Of a stretch of DNA of 64,000 nt, positions 47,523 to 56,704 are shown piece by piece (position 1 is the stretch's first letter; the number at the start of each line of letters is the position of its first letter). The stretch spans positions 6,138,001 through 6,202,000 of the forward strand of contig NZ_CP107869.1 of NCBI RefSeq assembly GCF_036013645.1. The letters run 5' to 3'. The translations under genes were made by a program, and so were the position numbers. Under the pieces are notes generated by a model. It had not been told where the DNA came from. It saw nothing but the letters and a program-made list of their open reading frames with translations, and searched no databases. The DNA comes from Streptomyces sp. NBC_00490. Its GTDB lineage: Bacteria > Actinomycetota > Actinomycetes > Streptomycetales > Streptomycetaceae.

Positions 47523-50219
47523 GTGGACGACTATGCGGGACGGGTACTCGCCGACCGCTACCGCCTGCCGCTGCCGCCCTCCGACGAGTACGAACTGACC
47601 GAGACCCGGGCCTTCGACACCTACAGCGGTCAGGAAGTCCTCGTCCGGCAGGTGCCGTTGCCCGAGGTCGTCGAGGCGGAGGTGCTCGACGCGGAGGGGC
47701 TGCCCGACGGCTTCACCGCAAGGGACCCCCGGGACAGGGGAGTCCGGCGGTCGCCCTCGGCACGTGCGAGCACCCGGCGCCCCGCCGAACCGGCCGTGCG
47801 GCGGGCCGTGGAGGCGGCGCAGGCCGCCGCCTCGATACCCGACCATCCCCGGCTCGACCAGGTCTTCGACGTGTTCGCCGAGGGCGGGTCGCTGTGGATC
47901 GTGAGCGAGTTGGTGGCCGCGCGGTCACTGGCGGCGCTGCTGGTGGAGAAGCCGCTGACGCCGTACCGGGCGGCCGAGGTCGCCTCCGACGTCCTCATGG
48001 CCCTGCGGGTGCTGCACGCGCACGGCTGGGTGCACCGGAACATCACCGCCCGCACGGTCCTGGTCTGCGACGACGGCCGTGTGATGCTGACCGGCCTCGC
48101 GGTCGGGGCGGCCGAGGAGGCACTGTGCGGGTACGACCCGGTGCCGGCCGCTGAGGGCGACCAGGAGTTCGGTGACCGGAGCGGGGCGGGTGCCCCGGGG
48201 ACTTTCGGTGGACCGGGTGGTGCCGGCGGTCCCGTGAGCGCTGGGGCGACCGGTCTCGGCGGTGCCGCCGCCGAGGCGGGTGCCGTCGACCCGGAGGCCG
48301 CGCGCCGGGCCGCCATCGAGGCGCGGGAGGCCGGTGGGCTGCCGGGGCTCGGCGCGGACGCGGTGAACGGAACGGGTGCGCCGTCGGCCGCGATCGAGCG
48401 CAGGGCCGTGGAGACCGGCGGGGACGTCCGGGCCGCGCGCGCCGGGGCGATCGCCGCGTATCGCGCGGGTGCCCGGGCCGCCGCCCGGGTCCAGGAGGCC
48501 CAGCAGAACGGCCGCACGGCCCTGCCCGGAGCCCGGCCGGCGCCCGAGGGCGACCCCGCGACGACGGCCGGGGGATCGACATCGCCGTACGACACGGGCA
48601 GCGGTGGGCTTCAGCCGCCGTACCCCATGGGCAACGGCGTCGAGCTTCCGCCGGGCGCCGAGGGGCAGTCGGCGTACGGGCCTGGCCACGGGGTTTCCTA
48701 TCCGCCGGGTTCCACTCCCCCCAGCGGTGTGGTGCAGCCCGGCCGGGGCGATCACCTCCGTTCCGGCGGCACGTCCCAGGGGCAGATAGCCGATCCGTAC
48801 GGTGTGCGTGCCGACTGGCAGGGAGCCGTGCCGCGTGGTGGAGCCGCGGGCACGGCGGTGCCGGCGGCAGGGCATGGGCGTAGCGCCGCCCTTCCGCCCG
48901 GCGGGCCCGATCCCGCGCCCAGCCCCAGCCGTTGGGACGAGCTCGCCGCCGCGGCCCCCGCTCCCCGCGGCCCCGCCACCGCGCTCGCCGCCGAGCGGGC
49001 ACGGCAGGCCAGGATGGCCGTGGTCGGACCGGTGACCGAGCGATGGGCGCCGGAGCAGGCCGGGCCGGTGCACGAGAACTGGCAGTTGGCCGCGCCGATC
49101 GGGCCCGCCACCGACCTGTGGGCGCTCGGCGCGCTGCTTTTCAGGGCCGTGCAGGGGCACGCGCCCTACCCGGAGGAGTCGACGGCCGAGCTGGTGCAGA
49201 TGGTGTGCGCCGAGCCGCCCGCCTTCGCCGAGGAGTGCGGGCCGCTGCGCCCGGTCGTGGAGTCGCTGCTGCGCCAGGACCCCACCGAGCGGCTCGACTT
49301 CGAGGAGCTGCGGGGCTGGCTGCGGTCGCTGGTGCGGTCCGCGCCCGAGCCCGAGGCGGGCGCGCATGTCGTCGCCGCGCCGCCCCTGGACGCCACCCGG
49401 CTGCCCGTCGTACGACGGCGGGGCGAGCTGGTGCGCCGACGGCGCGCCGGGCTGCCCGCGACCAGTGCGCACGGACGGCACAAGCGGGCCAAGCAGGGCA
49501 GACAGGAGGTGGAGCGTTCACCGCGCCGCCTCGGGCGCACGTTGCTTCTGCTGGTGCTGCTGCTGATGGCCGCGGCGATCGCGTACGCCGTGCTGTTCAT
49601 GCCCAAGGCCGCCGACTCGGCGGGCGGCGCGGGCGACACCGACCGGACCGGTTCGGCGGGCGAGGTCAGCGAGGCGCCCGCCAGCAGTGAGCCGCGGCCC
49701 GACCAGAACTCCCCGAAGGCCAGCCCCTCCGAGTCCGTGGAGCCGCAGACCACCAGCCCGGACGTCGCCGACGGCTTCACCCTGCGTACGGACTCCGCCG
49801 GCTTCCGTGTCGCGGTGGCGAGCGGCTGGGACCACACGCCCAAGAACGGCCGCGGTCAGGTCGTGTACGCGCACGGCGACTTCGACCTGATCGTCGTACC
49901 CGGAAGGGACAGCGCCGACGAGTACGGCGAGGACCCCATGGCGTACCAGCGGGAGGACGAGCGCGAGCTCCAGCCGTACCGCGACTCCAGCTGGGCCAGC
50001 GCCAGCGGGCTGAGAACGATCCAGGTGGGCGGGCGGACCATGGCCGAGGGGCAGTTCACCTGGACCGACGACGCGGGGCGCGAGCTGTTCGTGCGCAATC
50101 TCGCGATGCTCGTCGACGGGAAGTACCACGTGCTGCAGGTGCGCGGGCCGGAGGCCGAACGGGACGAGGTGACGCGGCTGTTCGAGCAGGCGTCGGCGAC
50201 ATACGAGGTCACCGGCTGA
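47523..50219 (+). CDS. Transmembrane pseudokinase 2, kinase fold split by a long insert
   Basis: An 898-residue paralogue of its neighbours, GTG start with GGGGGAGG upstream. Every catalytic site is lost: no glycine loop, Arg42 for the ATP lysine (EVLVRQVPL), HRN with ITART for HRDxKxxN (171-178), and TGLAV for DFG (190-194). After TGLAVG comes a Gly/Ala/Pro-rich insert of roughly 300 residues. The C-lobe then resumes with RWAPEQAG and PATDLWALGALLFRAVQGHA. A membrane helix (about 674-694) and a sensor-like domain (about 765-898) follow. It probably regulates or scaffolds the active kinases. Confidence 0.9.
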   Translation: MDDYAGRVLADRYRLPLPPSDEYELTETRAFDTYSGQEVLVRQVPLPEVVEAEVLDAEGLPDGFTARDPRDRGVRRSPSARASTRRPAEPAVRRAVEAAQAAASIPDHPRLDQVFDVFAEGGSLWIVSELVAARSLAALLVEKPLTPYRAAEVASDVLMALRVLHAHGWVHRNITARTVLVCDDGRVMLTGLAVGAAEEALCGYDPVPAAEGDQEFGDRSGAGAPGTFGGPGGAGGPVSAGATGLGGAAAEAGAVDPEAARRAAIEAREAGGLPGLGADAVNGTGAPSAAIERRAVETGGDVRAARAGAIAAYRAGARAAARVQEAQQNGRTALPGARPAPEGDPATTAGGSTSPYDTGSGGLQPPYPMGNGVELPPGAEGQSAYGPGHGVSYPPGSTPPSGVVQPGRGDHLRSGGTSQGQIADPYGVRADWQGAVPRGGAAGTAVPAAGHGRSAALPPGGPDPAPSPSRWDELAAAAPAPRGPATALAAERARQARMAVVGPVTERWAPEQAGPVHENWQLAAPIGPATDLWALGALLFRAVQGHAPYPEESTAELVQMVCAEPPAFAEECGPLRPVVESLLRQDPTERLDFEELRGWLRSLVRSAPEPEAGAHVVAAPPLDATRLPVVRRRGELVRRRRAGLPATSAHGRHKRAKQGRQEVERSPRRLGRTLLLLVLLLMAAAIAYAVLFMPKAADSAGGAGDTDRTGSAGEVSEAPASSEPRPDQNSPKASPSESVEPQTTSPDVADGFTLRTDSAGFRVAVASGWDHTPKNGRGQVVYAHGDFDLIVVPGRDSADEYGEDPMAYQREDERELQPYRDSSWASASGLRTIQVGGRTMAEGQFTWTDDAGRELFVRNLAMLVDGKYHVLQVRGPEAERDEVTRLFEQASATYEVTG

Positions 50220-50363
50220 GCGGCGCCCGGTCACGTCGGGTGACGGTTGCTTCCGGTCGTCGAAAGCGACAACTGTCACAACCGCGAAACCTTGGCACCC
50301 CCGTGGTTCCGCGCACCCCGCCCGGTCTCTAATCTGACCCTGTCAAGAGCATTGCGGGGCAAC

Positions 50364-52007
50364 GTGAATCAGATGCAGGGCCTGCTTCTCGCGGGTCGTT
50401 ACCGGCTTGCCGACACCATCGGCAGCGGCGGTATGGGCCGTGTGTGGCGTGCGCACGATGAGGTGCTGCACCGGGCCGTCGCCATCAAAGAGCTGACCGC
50501 CGCCCTGTACGTGTCCGAGAGCGACCAGGAGCGGCTGCTGCACCGCACCCGCGCCGAGGCCCGCGCGGCCGCCCGGATCAACCACTCCGCCGTCGTCACC
50601 GTGCACGACGTGCTCGATCATGACGCCCGCCCGTGGATCGTGATGGAGCTGATCGAGGGGCGCTCGCTGGCCGACGCGGTCAAGGCGCAGGGGCGTATCG
50701 AGCCGGCCGAGACCGCGCGGATCGGACTGTGGGTGCTGCGTGCGCTGCGCGCCGCGCACTCCGCCGGGGTGCTGCACCGCGATGTGAAGCCCGGCAATGT
50801 CCTGCTCTCCCATGACGGGCGCGTCCTGCTGACCGACTTCGGTATCGCGCAGATCGAGGGCGACACGACGATCACCCGCACCGGAGAGGTCGTCGGCTCC
50901 GTCGACTATCTAGCCCCCGAGCGGGTCCGCGGCCATGATCCGGGCCCGGCCTCCGACCTGTGGGCGCTCGGCGCGACGCTGTACACGGCGGTGGAGGGCC
51001 GGTCACCGTTCCGCCGCACCTCGCCGATCGGCACGATGCAGGCCGTCGTCGAGGAGCAGCCCGCCGAGCCGGTCAACGCCGGTGTGCTGGAGCCCGTCCT
51101 CGCCGCGCTGCTGCGCAAGGATCCGGCCGAGCGGCCCAGCGCCGAGGAGGCCGAGCGGATGCTCGCCGAGGCGGCGGAGGGGCGGGTGCCGGGTGCGGCG
51201 CGGTCCTATGCGCCGACGGGGCAGCCGGGGTACGACACCTCCGGGACGGGGAGCGGCACCGGTACCCGCCCGCAGACGGTCGCCGCCACGCCGTATCCGC
51301 CGGTGACGATCGGTCCCGCGTCCGTGCCCGCCCCGCCGAAGCGGCACCGCCTGCGGACGTTCTCCCTGGTCGTCGCGCTCGCGGCGGTCGTCGGCGGGGG
51401 TGTGGCGGTCGCGTTGCAGCAGTTCGGCGGGGGGAGCGCCGGCGCCTCTTCCTCGTCGACGCCGAGCGCCGGTGCGAGTGCCAGTCCCAGTCCCACGCCG
51501 AGCGGGGAGGGCGGTCAGGGGGAGGTGCCCGCGGGATGGGAGCGGCGCAACGACCCGGTGGGGTTCAGCATCTCCCTGCCCAAGGGGTGGCAGCGGTCCG
51601 TCTCCATCGACCAGGACGGCCTCCAGCAGGTCGACTACTCGCCCGACGGCGGCAAGCACCTGATGCGGGTCGCCGTCGACATCGGGCCGGACTACAGCAG
51701 CTCGTACGAGCACATGAGCAACCTGAGTGATCGGCTCGCCGAGCGGTTCGCGGACTACCAGCAGTTGAGCCTCAAGCAGGAGCTCTTCCGCGACCAGCCG
51801 GGCGCCCGCTGGGAGTACACGTGGACCGCGCAGGCCAAGGACGCGCCGCACTACTTCGCAGGGCCGTATCGCGCGATCGACGTCGGGTACATGGACCGTG
51901 ACGGAACCGAGTACGCGATCTACGCTTCCTCGCCGGCCGCCGACTGGGCCGCCACGAGTCGTCAGTTCACGTGGATGCTGCGGAGCTTCCAGCCGAAAAC
52001 CTCCTGA
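50364..52007 (+). CDS. Transmembrane Ser/Thr protein kinase 3
   Basis: A 547-residue kinase. The catalytic domain (about 10-265) is complete: IGSGGMGRVWRAHD, VAIKELTAAL, VLHRDVKPGNVLL, LTDFGIAQIEGDTTITRTGE and APERVRGHDPGPASDLWALG. The membrane helix is TFSLVVALAAVVGGGVAVAL (about 332-352). After a Ser/Pro linker, the outer domain (VGFSISLPKGWQRSVSID, ARWEYTWTAQAKDAPHYFAG) matches that of kinase 1. GTG 50364 has GGGG four bases upstream; ATG 50373 is the alternative. The gap from the pseudokinase gene is 144 bases. Confidence 0.92.
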   Translation: MNQMQGLLLAGRYRLADTIGSGGMGRVWRAHDEVLHRAVAIKELTAALYVSESDQERLLHRTRAEARAAARINHSAVVTVHDVLDHDARPWIVMELIEGRSLADAVKAQGRIEPAETARIGLWVLRALRAAHSAGVLHRDVKPGNVLLSHDGRVLLTDFGIAQIEGDTTITRTGEVVGSVDYLAPERVRGHDPGPASDLWALGATLYTAVEGRSPFRRTSPIGTMQAVVEEQPAEPVNAGVLEPVLAALLRKDPAERPSAEEAERMLAEAAEGRVPGAARSYAPTGQPGYDTSGTGSGTGTRPQTVAATPYPPVTIGPASVPAPPKRHRLRTFSLVVALAAVVGGGVAVALQQFGGGSAGASSSSTPSAGASASPSPTPSGEGGQGEVPAGWERRNDPVGFSISLPKGWQRSVSIDQDGLQQVDYSPDGGKHLMRVAVDIGPDYSSSYEHMSNLSDRLAERFADYQQLSLKQELFRDQPGARWEYTWTAQAKDAPHYFAGPYRAIDVGYMDRDGTEYAIYASSPAADWAATSRQFTWMLRSFQPKTS

Positions 52008-52055
52008 CAACTTGGCCGGTCAGCACCCCGGAGGGGATCCGTCCGGCGCGGCATC

Positions 52056-53156
52056 ATGGGGCGCATGGGGACCCCGGGAGACAACTTCCGTGTCATAGCG
52101 GGCCGTTATCGCCTGGAGGTCAGGCTCGGGCGGGGCGGCATGGGTGTCGTGTGGCGGGCGACCGATCTGCTGCTCGGGCGGCGGGTGGCGGTCAAGGAGA
52201 TCTCCCTCGACGAGACGCTGTCCGAGGCCGAGGCCCGATGGCAGCGCGAGCGGACCCTGCGCGAGGCGCGGGCCGTGGCACAGCTGAGGCATCCGCACAT
52301 CATCGTCGTCCACGACATCGTCGAGCAGGACGAACGGCCCTATCTCGTCATGGAGTTCATCGACGGCGGCTCCCTCGCCGACCGGATCGCCGGGCACGGG
52401 CCCGTGGTGCCCGCCGAGGCCGCCCGGATCGGCGTCGATCTGCTCGGCGCGTTGCGTGCGGCGCACGCGGCCGGGGTCCTGCACCGGGACATCAAGCCCG
52501 CGAACGTCCTGATGGAGGCGGGCACCGGCCGGGTCGTCCTCACCGACTTCGGCGTCGCGCAGGTCGCGGGCGCCACCACGCTCACCGAGTCCGGGTCCTT
52601 CGTCGGCTCGCCCGAGTACACCGCGCCGGAGCGGATGACGGGGATGGGGACCGGGCCCGCGTCGGACCTGTGGTCGGTGGGGGCGCTGCTGTGCACGGCG
52701 GTGAGCGGTGAATCGCCGTTCCGGCGCGACTCGTTGAGCGGCGTCCTGCACGCGGTCCTCGCCGCCGACATACGGCCGCCCGCGCAGGCCGCGCCGATCC
52801 TGCCCGTCGTACGAGGGCTGCTGGAGCGCGATCCGGCGCGGCGGCTGGACGCGGAGTCGGCCGAGCGGATGCTGCGGGCCTTCCTGGAGACGGGGCGCCT
52901 GCCCGTCGCCGAGCGGCGTTCCCTGCGGGGTGTGCTGACGGCCGTGGTGCTGGTCGCCGCGATGGCGGGGGCGGGGGTGTCCGGGGCGGCGCTGATCATG
53001 CATCAGGAGGGCGGCGGGGGCGGGCCTTCACCGTCACCCTCGCCCCCGTCCGTCAGCGTCTCCGCCAGCGAGAGTCCCTCGGTGCCGAAACCTTCCTTCT
53101 CCCGGACCGGCACCGCGTCCGCGAGCCCAGAGCGAGCTCACATAAAAGGGAGATAA
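52056..53156 (+). CDS. Transmembrane Ser/Thr protein kinase 4, no sensor domain
   Basis: A 366-residue kinase, the shortest in the array. The catalytic domain (about 12-270) is intact: LGRGGMGVVWRATD, VAVKEISLDE, VLHRDIKPANVLM, LTDFGVAQVAGATTLTESGS and APERMTGMGTGPASDLWSVG. The membrane helix is VLTAVVLVAAMAGAGVSGAA. Outside the membrane only about 50 Ser/Pro-rich residues remain, ending AHIKGR, with no folded sensor. I see no downstream frame that would restore one. It begins 49 bases after kinase 3. Confidence 0.9.
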   Translation: MGRMGTPGDNFRVIAGRYRLEVRLGRGGMGVVWRATDLLLGRRVAVKEISLDETLSEAEARWQRERTLREARAVAQLRHPHIIVVHDIVEQDERPYLVMEFIDGGSLADRIAGHGPVVPAEAARIGVDLLGALRAAHAAGVLHRDIKPANVLMEAGTGRVVLTDFGVAQVAGATTLTESGSFVGSPEYTAPERMTGMGTGPASDLWSVGALLCTAVSGESPFRRDSLSGVLHAVLAADIRPPAQAAPILPVVRGLLERDPARRLDAESAERMLRAFLETGRLPVAERRSLRGVLTAVVLVAAMAGAGVSGAALIMHQEGGGGGPSPSPSPPSVSVSASESPSVPKPSFSRTGTASASPERAHIKGR

Positions 53157-53237
53157 GCGACCTCCTGAGTCACGGGTCTGTGACCGCGGTGCCCTCTGAG
53201 TGGATTCGGACGCTGCTGGCGCGATATGAACGGACCC

Positions 53238-54890
53238 ATGAGCAGCAACGGGGGAGCCCCTTACGGGTCCGACGAGCCAACGAGTTTTGGTCTGCAACCG
53301 CCGAACCCGCCCGCGGCCGTGCCGCACCCGGACAACCCGTACGCGGCGCCCACCCAGGTCGTACCGCACCAGACGACACCCTCCGCGCCCGAACCGGAAC
53401 CGGGTACCGGCCGGTTGATCGGTGGTCGTTACCGTCTGCTCGCCAAGCTCGGGCACGGCGGCATGGGCACGGTCTGGCGCGCCAAGGACGAGACGGTGGA
53501 CCGCGAGGTCGCCGTCAAGGAGCCCCGCGTACCCGACCATCTTCCCGACCGCGAACGCGCCAACGCGTTCGAGCGCATGCGCCGAGAGGCGCGTGCCGCG
53601 GCCCGGCTCGACCATCCCGCCGTCGTGAACGTGCACGACGTCGCCGTCGTCGACGGCCAGCCGTGGATCGTCATGGAGCTGGTGCACGGCCGTTCGCTGG
53701 GCGACGCGTTGCAGGAGGGCACCCTCGGGGCGAGGGAAGCGGCGAGAATCGGCCTGGAGGTGCTCGGCGCGCTGGAGGCCGCGCACGCGGCGGGCATCCT
53801 GCACCGGGACGTCAAGCCGGACAACGTGCTGCTCGGCCGCCACGACCGCGTCGTCCTCACCGACTTCGGCATCGCCCAGATCGAGGGCGAGACCAATCTG
53901 ACCGACACCGGCGGCTTCGTCGGCTCGCCCGAGTACATCGCGCCGGAGCGGGTGCTGGGGCAGCGGCCGGGACCGGCGTCGGACCTGTGGTCGCTCGGTG
54001 TCGTCCTGTACGCGGCCACCGAGGGCGTCTCGCCGTTCCGCCGCAGCAACACGCCGGCCACGCTCCAGTCGGTCCTCAACGCCACGCCCGCCGCTCCGGC
54101 CTCCGCCTCCGGTCCGCTGGCCGACGTCATCACCGGCCTCCTCCAGAAGGACCCCGCGCGCCGCCCGAACGCGGCCCAGGTGCGGGCGTTGCTGGAGACG
54201 GCCGCCCATCCGCCCGCTCCGGCGCCGACGCAGGTCGTGCAGCTCGCGCAGGGGGCGCCGAAGGGCGGTGTGCGGCTGGGCCGCAAGTCGCTGACGGGGC
54301 TCGGTGCCGCGGTCGTCGCGGCCGCGGTGGCGGCGTATCTGGTGATCGCGGACCCGTTCGCCGGGCCGCTGCCGGACGGCTGGACGACGAAGCAGGTGAA
54401 GGACGTCGCCGCGACGCTGGCGGTGCCCGCGGAATATCAGAAGGGCCTGCCCGACCGGAAGTCGGACAAGGACCACTGGGTGACGTACACCGACTGGAGC
54501 GGCAGCATCTCGATCGGGCTGAGGCTCGACAAGAAGGCCGAGGACTCGGGCAACACCATCGCGGGCTCGGCGGCCGCCGAGATGTACGAGGACGACAAGA
54601 AGTTCAAGGAGTACGGCGAGTACGAGATCAGCATGCCGGAGAACCCGAAGACGGACACCGACGACGAGGTCACGTACCAGGGGAAACAGGCCGCCAAGAC
54701 CACGATCACCTACGACACCGACGACAGCCAGAACTCCCGCCCCCGTGAGATGCAGATCTTCTACTACAAGACCTCCAAGGGCGACATGTACAAGCTCACC
54801 GTCAGCTACCCGGGCAAGGGCGACTTCACGAAGCGGGGGCAAGAGGTGGCGAGGACGACGATCGCGAACCTCGACGTGGACGTGCTCTGA
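53238..54890 (+). CDS. Transmembrane Ser/Thr protein kinase 5
   Basis: A kinase of about 550 residues. An unusual Pro-rich N-terminal tail of some 60 residues (YGSDEPTSFGLQPPNPPAAV) precedes the catalytic domain: LGHGGMGTVWRAKD, VAVKEPRVPDHLPDRERANA, LHRDVKPDNVLL, LTDFGIAQIEGETNLTDTGG and APERVLGQRPGPASDLWSLG. The membrane helix is GLGAAVVAAAVAAYLVIADP. The outer domain (ATLAVPAEYQKGLPDRKSDK, ISIGLRLDKKAEDSGNTIAG) is Lys/Asp-rich and closer to kinase 6 than to 1-3. The start is ATG 53238 or 53226; neither has a strong ribosome-binding site. Confidence 0.92.
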   Translation: MSSNGGAPYGSDEPTSFGLQPPNPPAAVPHPDNPYAAPTQVVPHQTTPSAPEPEPGTGRLIGGRYRLLAKLGHGGMGTVWRAKDETVDREVAVKEPRVPDHLPDRERANAFERMRREARAAARLDHPAVVNVHDVAVVDGQPWIVMELVHGRSLGDALQEGTLGAREAARIGLEVLGALEAAHAAGILHRDVKPDNVLLGRHDRVVLTDFGIAQIEGETNLTDTGGFVGSPEYIAPERVLGQRPGPASDLWSLGVVLYAATEGVSPFRRSNTPATLQSVLNATPAAPASASGPLADVITGLLQKDPARRPNAAQVRALLETAAHPPAPAPTQVVQLAQGAPKGGVRLGRKSLTGLGAAVVAAAVAAYLVIADPFAGPLPDGWTTKQVKDVAATLAVPAEYQKGLPDRKSDKDHWVTYTDWSGSISIGLRLDKKAEDSGNTIAGSAAAEMYEDDKKFKEYGEYEISMPENPKTDTDDEVTYQGKQAAKTTITYDTDDSQNSRPREMQIFYYKTSKGDMYKLTVSYPGKGDFTKRGQEVARTTIANLDVDVL

Positions 54891-54932
54891 CCCGCGTCGA
54901 CAAGCAACCGCCCCACAAGGTACTGATGGGGC

Positions 54933-56567
54933 ATGAGCAACGACCGGGGCGGCACCAGCCCGAAGGGCCGACTGATAGGCGGCCGTTACCGTCTGGCCGA
55001 GCGCATCGGGTCGGGCGGCATGGGCACCGTCTGGCGGGCGCACGACGAGCTGGTGGACCGCGAAGTCGCCGTGAAGCAGCCGAGGTTGCCCGGTGACCCG
55101 GAGGACGAGGCCCACCAGCGGGCCTCTCACCGGCTCTACCGGGAGGCTCGTGCCGCCGCCCGGGTCGACCATCCCGCCGCCGTGTCCATCCATGACGTGG
55201 TCGTCGAGGACGGACTGCCCTGGATCGTCATGGAGTGGGTGCGCGGGGAGTCCCTGCACGAGGTGCTCCGGCGTGGCCCGGTCGCCCCTGCCGAGACCGC
55301 CCGGATCGGCCTGGCCGTCCTCGGCGCCCTGCGCGCCGCGCACGCCGTCGGGATCGTGCACCGCGATGTGAAGCCCGCCAACGTCCTGCTCGGCACGCAC
55401 GGCCGGGTCGTCCTCACCGACTTCGGCATCGCGCATGTCCAGGGCGAGGAATCCCTCACCGTCAGCGGCGAGTTCGTCGGCTCCATCGACTTCATCGCCC
55501 CCGAGCGGATGTCCGGTCGGGGCGCCGGTCCGCCCTCCGATCTGTGGTCCCTGGGCGTCCTGCTGTACGCCGCCGTGGAGGGCGAACCACCTTTCCGGCG
55601 TACGACGTTGGAGTCCACCCTCGCCGCGATCCTCTCCTTCGACCCGCCCGAGCCCAAGCGGGCCGGTCCGCTGAGCCCCCTGATCAGCGGGCTGCTGGGG
55701 AAGGACCCCGAACTGCGGCCGGACGCCGAGGAAGCCGCCAAGATCCTGGAGGCGGCGGCGGAGGGGTGGCCGGTGCCGCCGCTGCACGCCACGTCGTCGC
55801 CCCAAGTGCCGGATCGAATAACGGAGTTGGGCGAGGACTCCGGAACCGTACGCCTGCGGGAAGCGCAACCCGAGCCCGTACCGGAGCCGGAGCAGCCGGA
55901 GCAGCCGGACACCACCGTCGTACCGACGACGGCGCCACGCAAGCCCCACCTCCTGCGCCGTCCCCTCCCGGCCGCCCTGTTCGGGGTCGCTCTGGCCGGC
56001 GGCGCCTGGCTCGGCACGTCCTACTTCCTCGCCGAGCCCGAGCCCGCCGCCGTGACCGAGCCGACGTACACCTCGGCCCCCCTCGCGCCCGCCGCCACCG
56101 ACATCGCCGACGAGCCCTGGGACAAGCACCCCGAGAAGGCCCTGAAGGCCACGCTCGCCGTCCCGAGCCGGTACGGGGAGAACCACCGGCAGGGCAGCGC
56201 CACCGACCAGCCGCGGATGGTGATCTACGGCAAGGGCGGCATCGACCTCCGCCTCAGCATGTGGGACCGGCCCGGCACCTCACCCATGGGCCGGGCGTAC
56301 CAGCAGAAGCAGGCCTGGGCGACGCACGGGGAGGCCGAGACCCGCCTCACGCAGACCAGCCTCGAGGGCGACGACGCCATCCAGGCCGACACCACCTACG
56401 ACGACAAGGGCGCCGACCCGGCCCGCGTCATGCAGGTGTTCGTCATGACCGACGACGGCCGTCTCTACGAGCTCCGGGTCGACATGCCGAAGGGGACGGC
56501 GGCCGAGAAGGAGGGCATGGCGCTGTTCAAGGCGGCCCGTGACCGGCTCGTGATCGAAAAAGAGTGA
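54933..56567 (+). CDS. Transmembrane Ser/Thr protein kinase 6
   Basis: A 544-residue kinase beginning 42 bases after kinase 5. The catalytic domain is at about 17-275: IGSGGMGTVWRAHD, VAVKQPRLPGDPEDEAHQRA, VHRDVKPANVLL, LTDFGIAHVQGEESLTVSGE and APERMSGRGAGPPSDLWSLG. After a Glu/Pro linker (EPVPEPEQPEQPD) comes one membrane helix (ALFGVALAGGAWLGTSYFLA, about 344-364). The outer domain (about 395-544; ATLAVPSRYGENHRQGSATD, IDLRLSMWDRPGTSPMG) matches kinase 5. The pair 5/6 looks like a recent duplication. Confidence 0.93.
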   Translation: MSNDRGGTSPKGRLIGGRYRLAERIGSGGMGTVWRAHDELVDREVAVKQPRLPGDPEDEAHQRASHRLYREARAAARVDHPAAVSIHDVVVEDGLPWIVMEWVRGESLHEVLRRGPVAPAETARIGLAVLGALRAAHAVGIVHRDVKPANVLLGTHGRVVLTDFGIAHVQGEESLTVSGEFVGSIDFIAPERMSGRGAGPPSDLWSLGVLLYAAVEGEPPFRRTTLESTLAAILSFDPPEPKRAGPLSPLISGLLGKDPELRPDAEEAAKILEAAAEGWPVPPLHATSSPQVPDRITELGEDSGTVRLREAQPEPVPEPEQPEQPDTTVVPTTAPRKPHLLRRPLPAALFGVALAGGAWLGTSYFLAEPEPAAVTEPTYTSAPLAPAATDIADEPWDKHPEKALKATLAVPSRYGENHRQGSATDQPRMVIYGKGGIDLRLSMWDRPGTSPMGRAYQQKQAWATHGEAETRLTQTSLEGDDAIQADTTYDDKGADPARVMQVFVMTDDGRLYELRVDMPKGTAAEKEGMALFKAARDRLVIEKE

Positions 56568-56613
56568 GCGGCTGGTGATCGACACCGAACAACGCGCTGA
56601 TCAGCGGCTTTTG

Positions 56614-56631
56614 CGCCAGTGATCACTGGCG
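56614..56631. promoter_or_regulatory. 18-bp perfect palindrome, candidate operator
   Basis: CGCCAGTGATCACTGGCG is exactly self-complementary and lies 74 bases before the aldehyde dehydrogenase gene, downstream of the last kinase. It has no U-run and so looks more like a binding site for a TetR- or GntR-type dimer than a terminator. The regulator is not in the window. Confidence 0.55.
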
Positions 56632-56704
56632 TCGTGTGAGTACTCCGTGAATCCCGATTACCGACGGGTACCCAAAGCCTCCGCTCCGGCATACCCTGCG
56701 CGTC

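Noticed and set aside
53034..56186. 1,050-codon antisense frame through kinases 5 and 6
   Set aside because: Antisense to intact kinase domains and without protein-like composition; typical of high-GC DNA.
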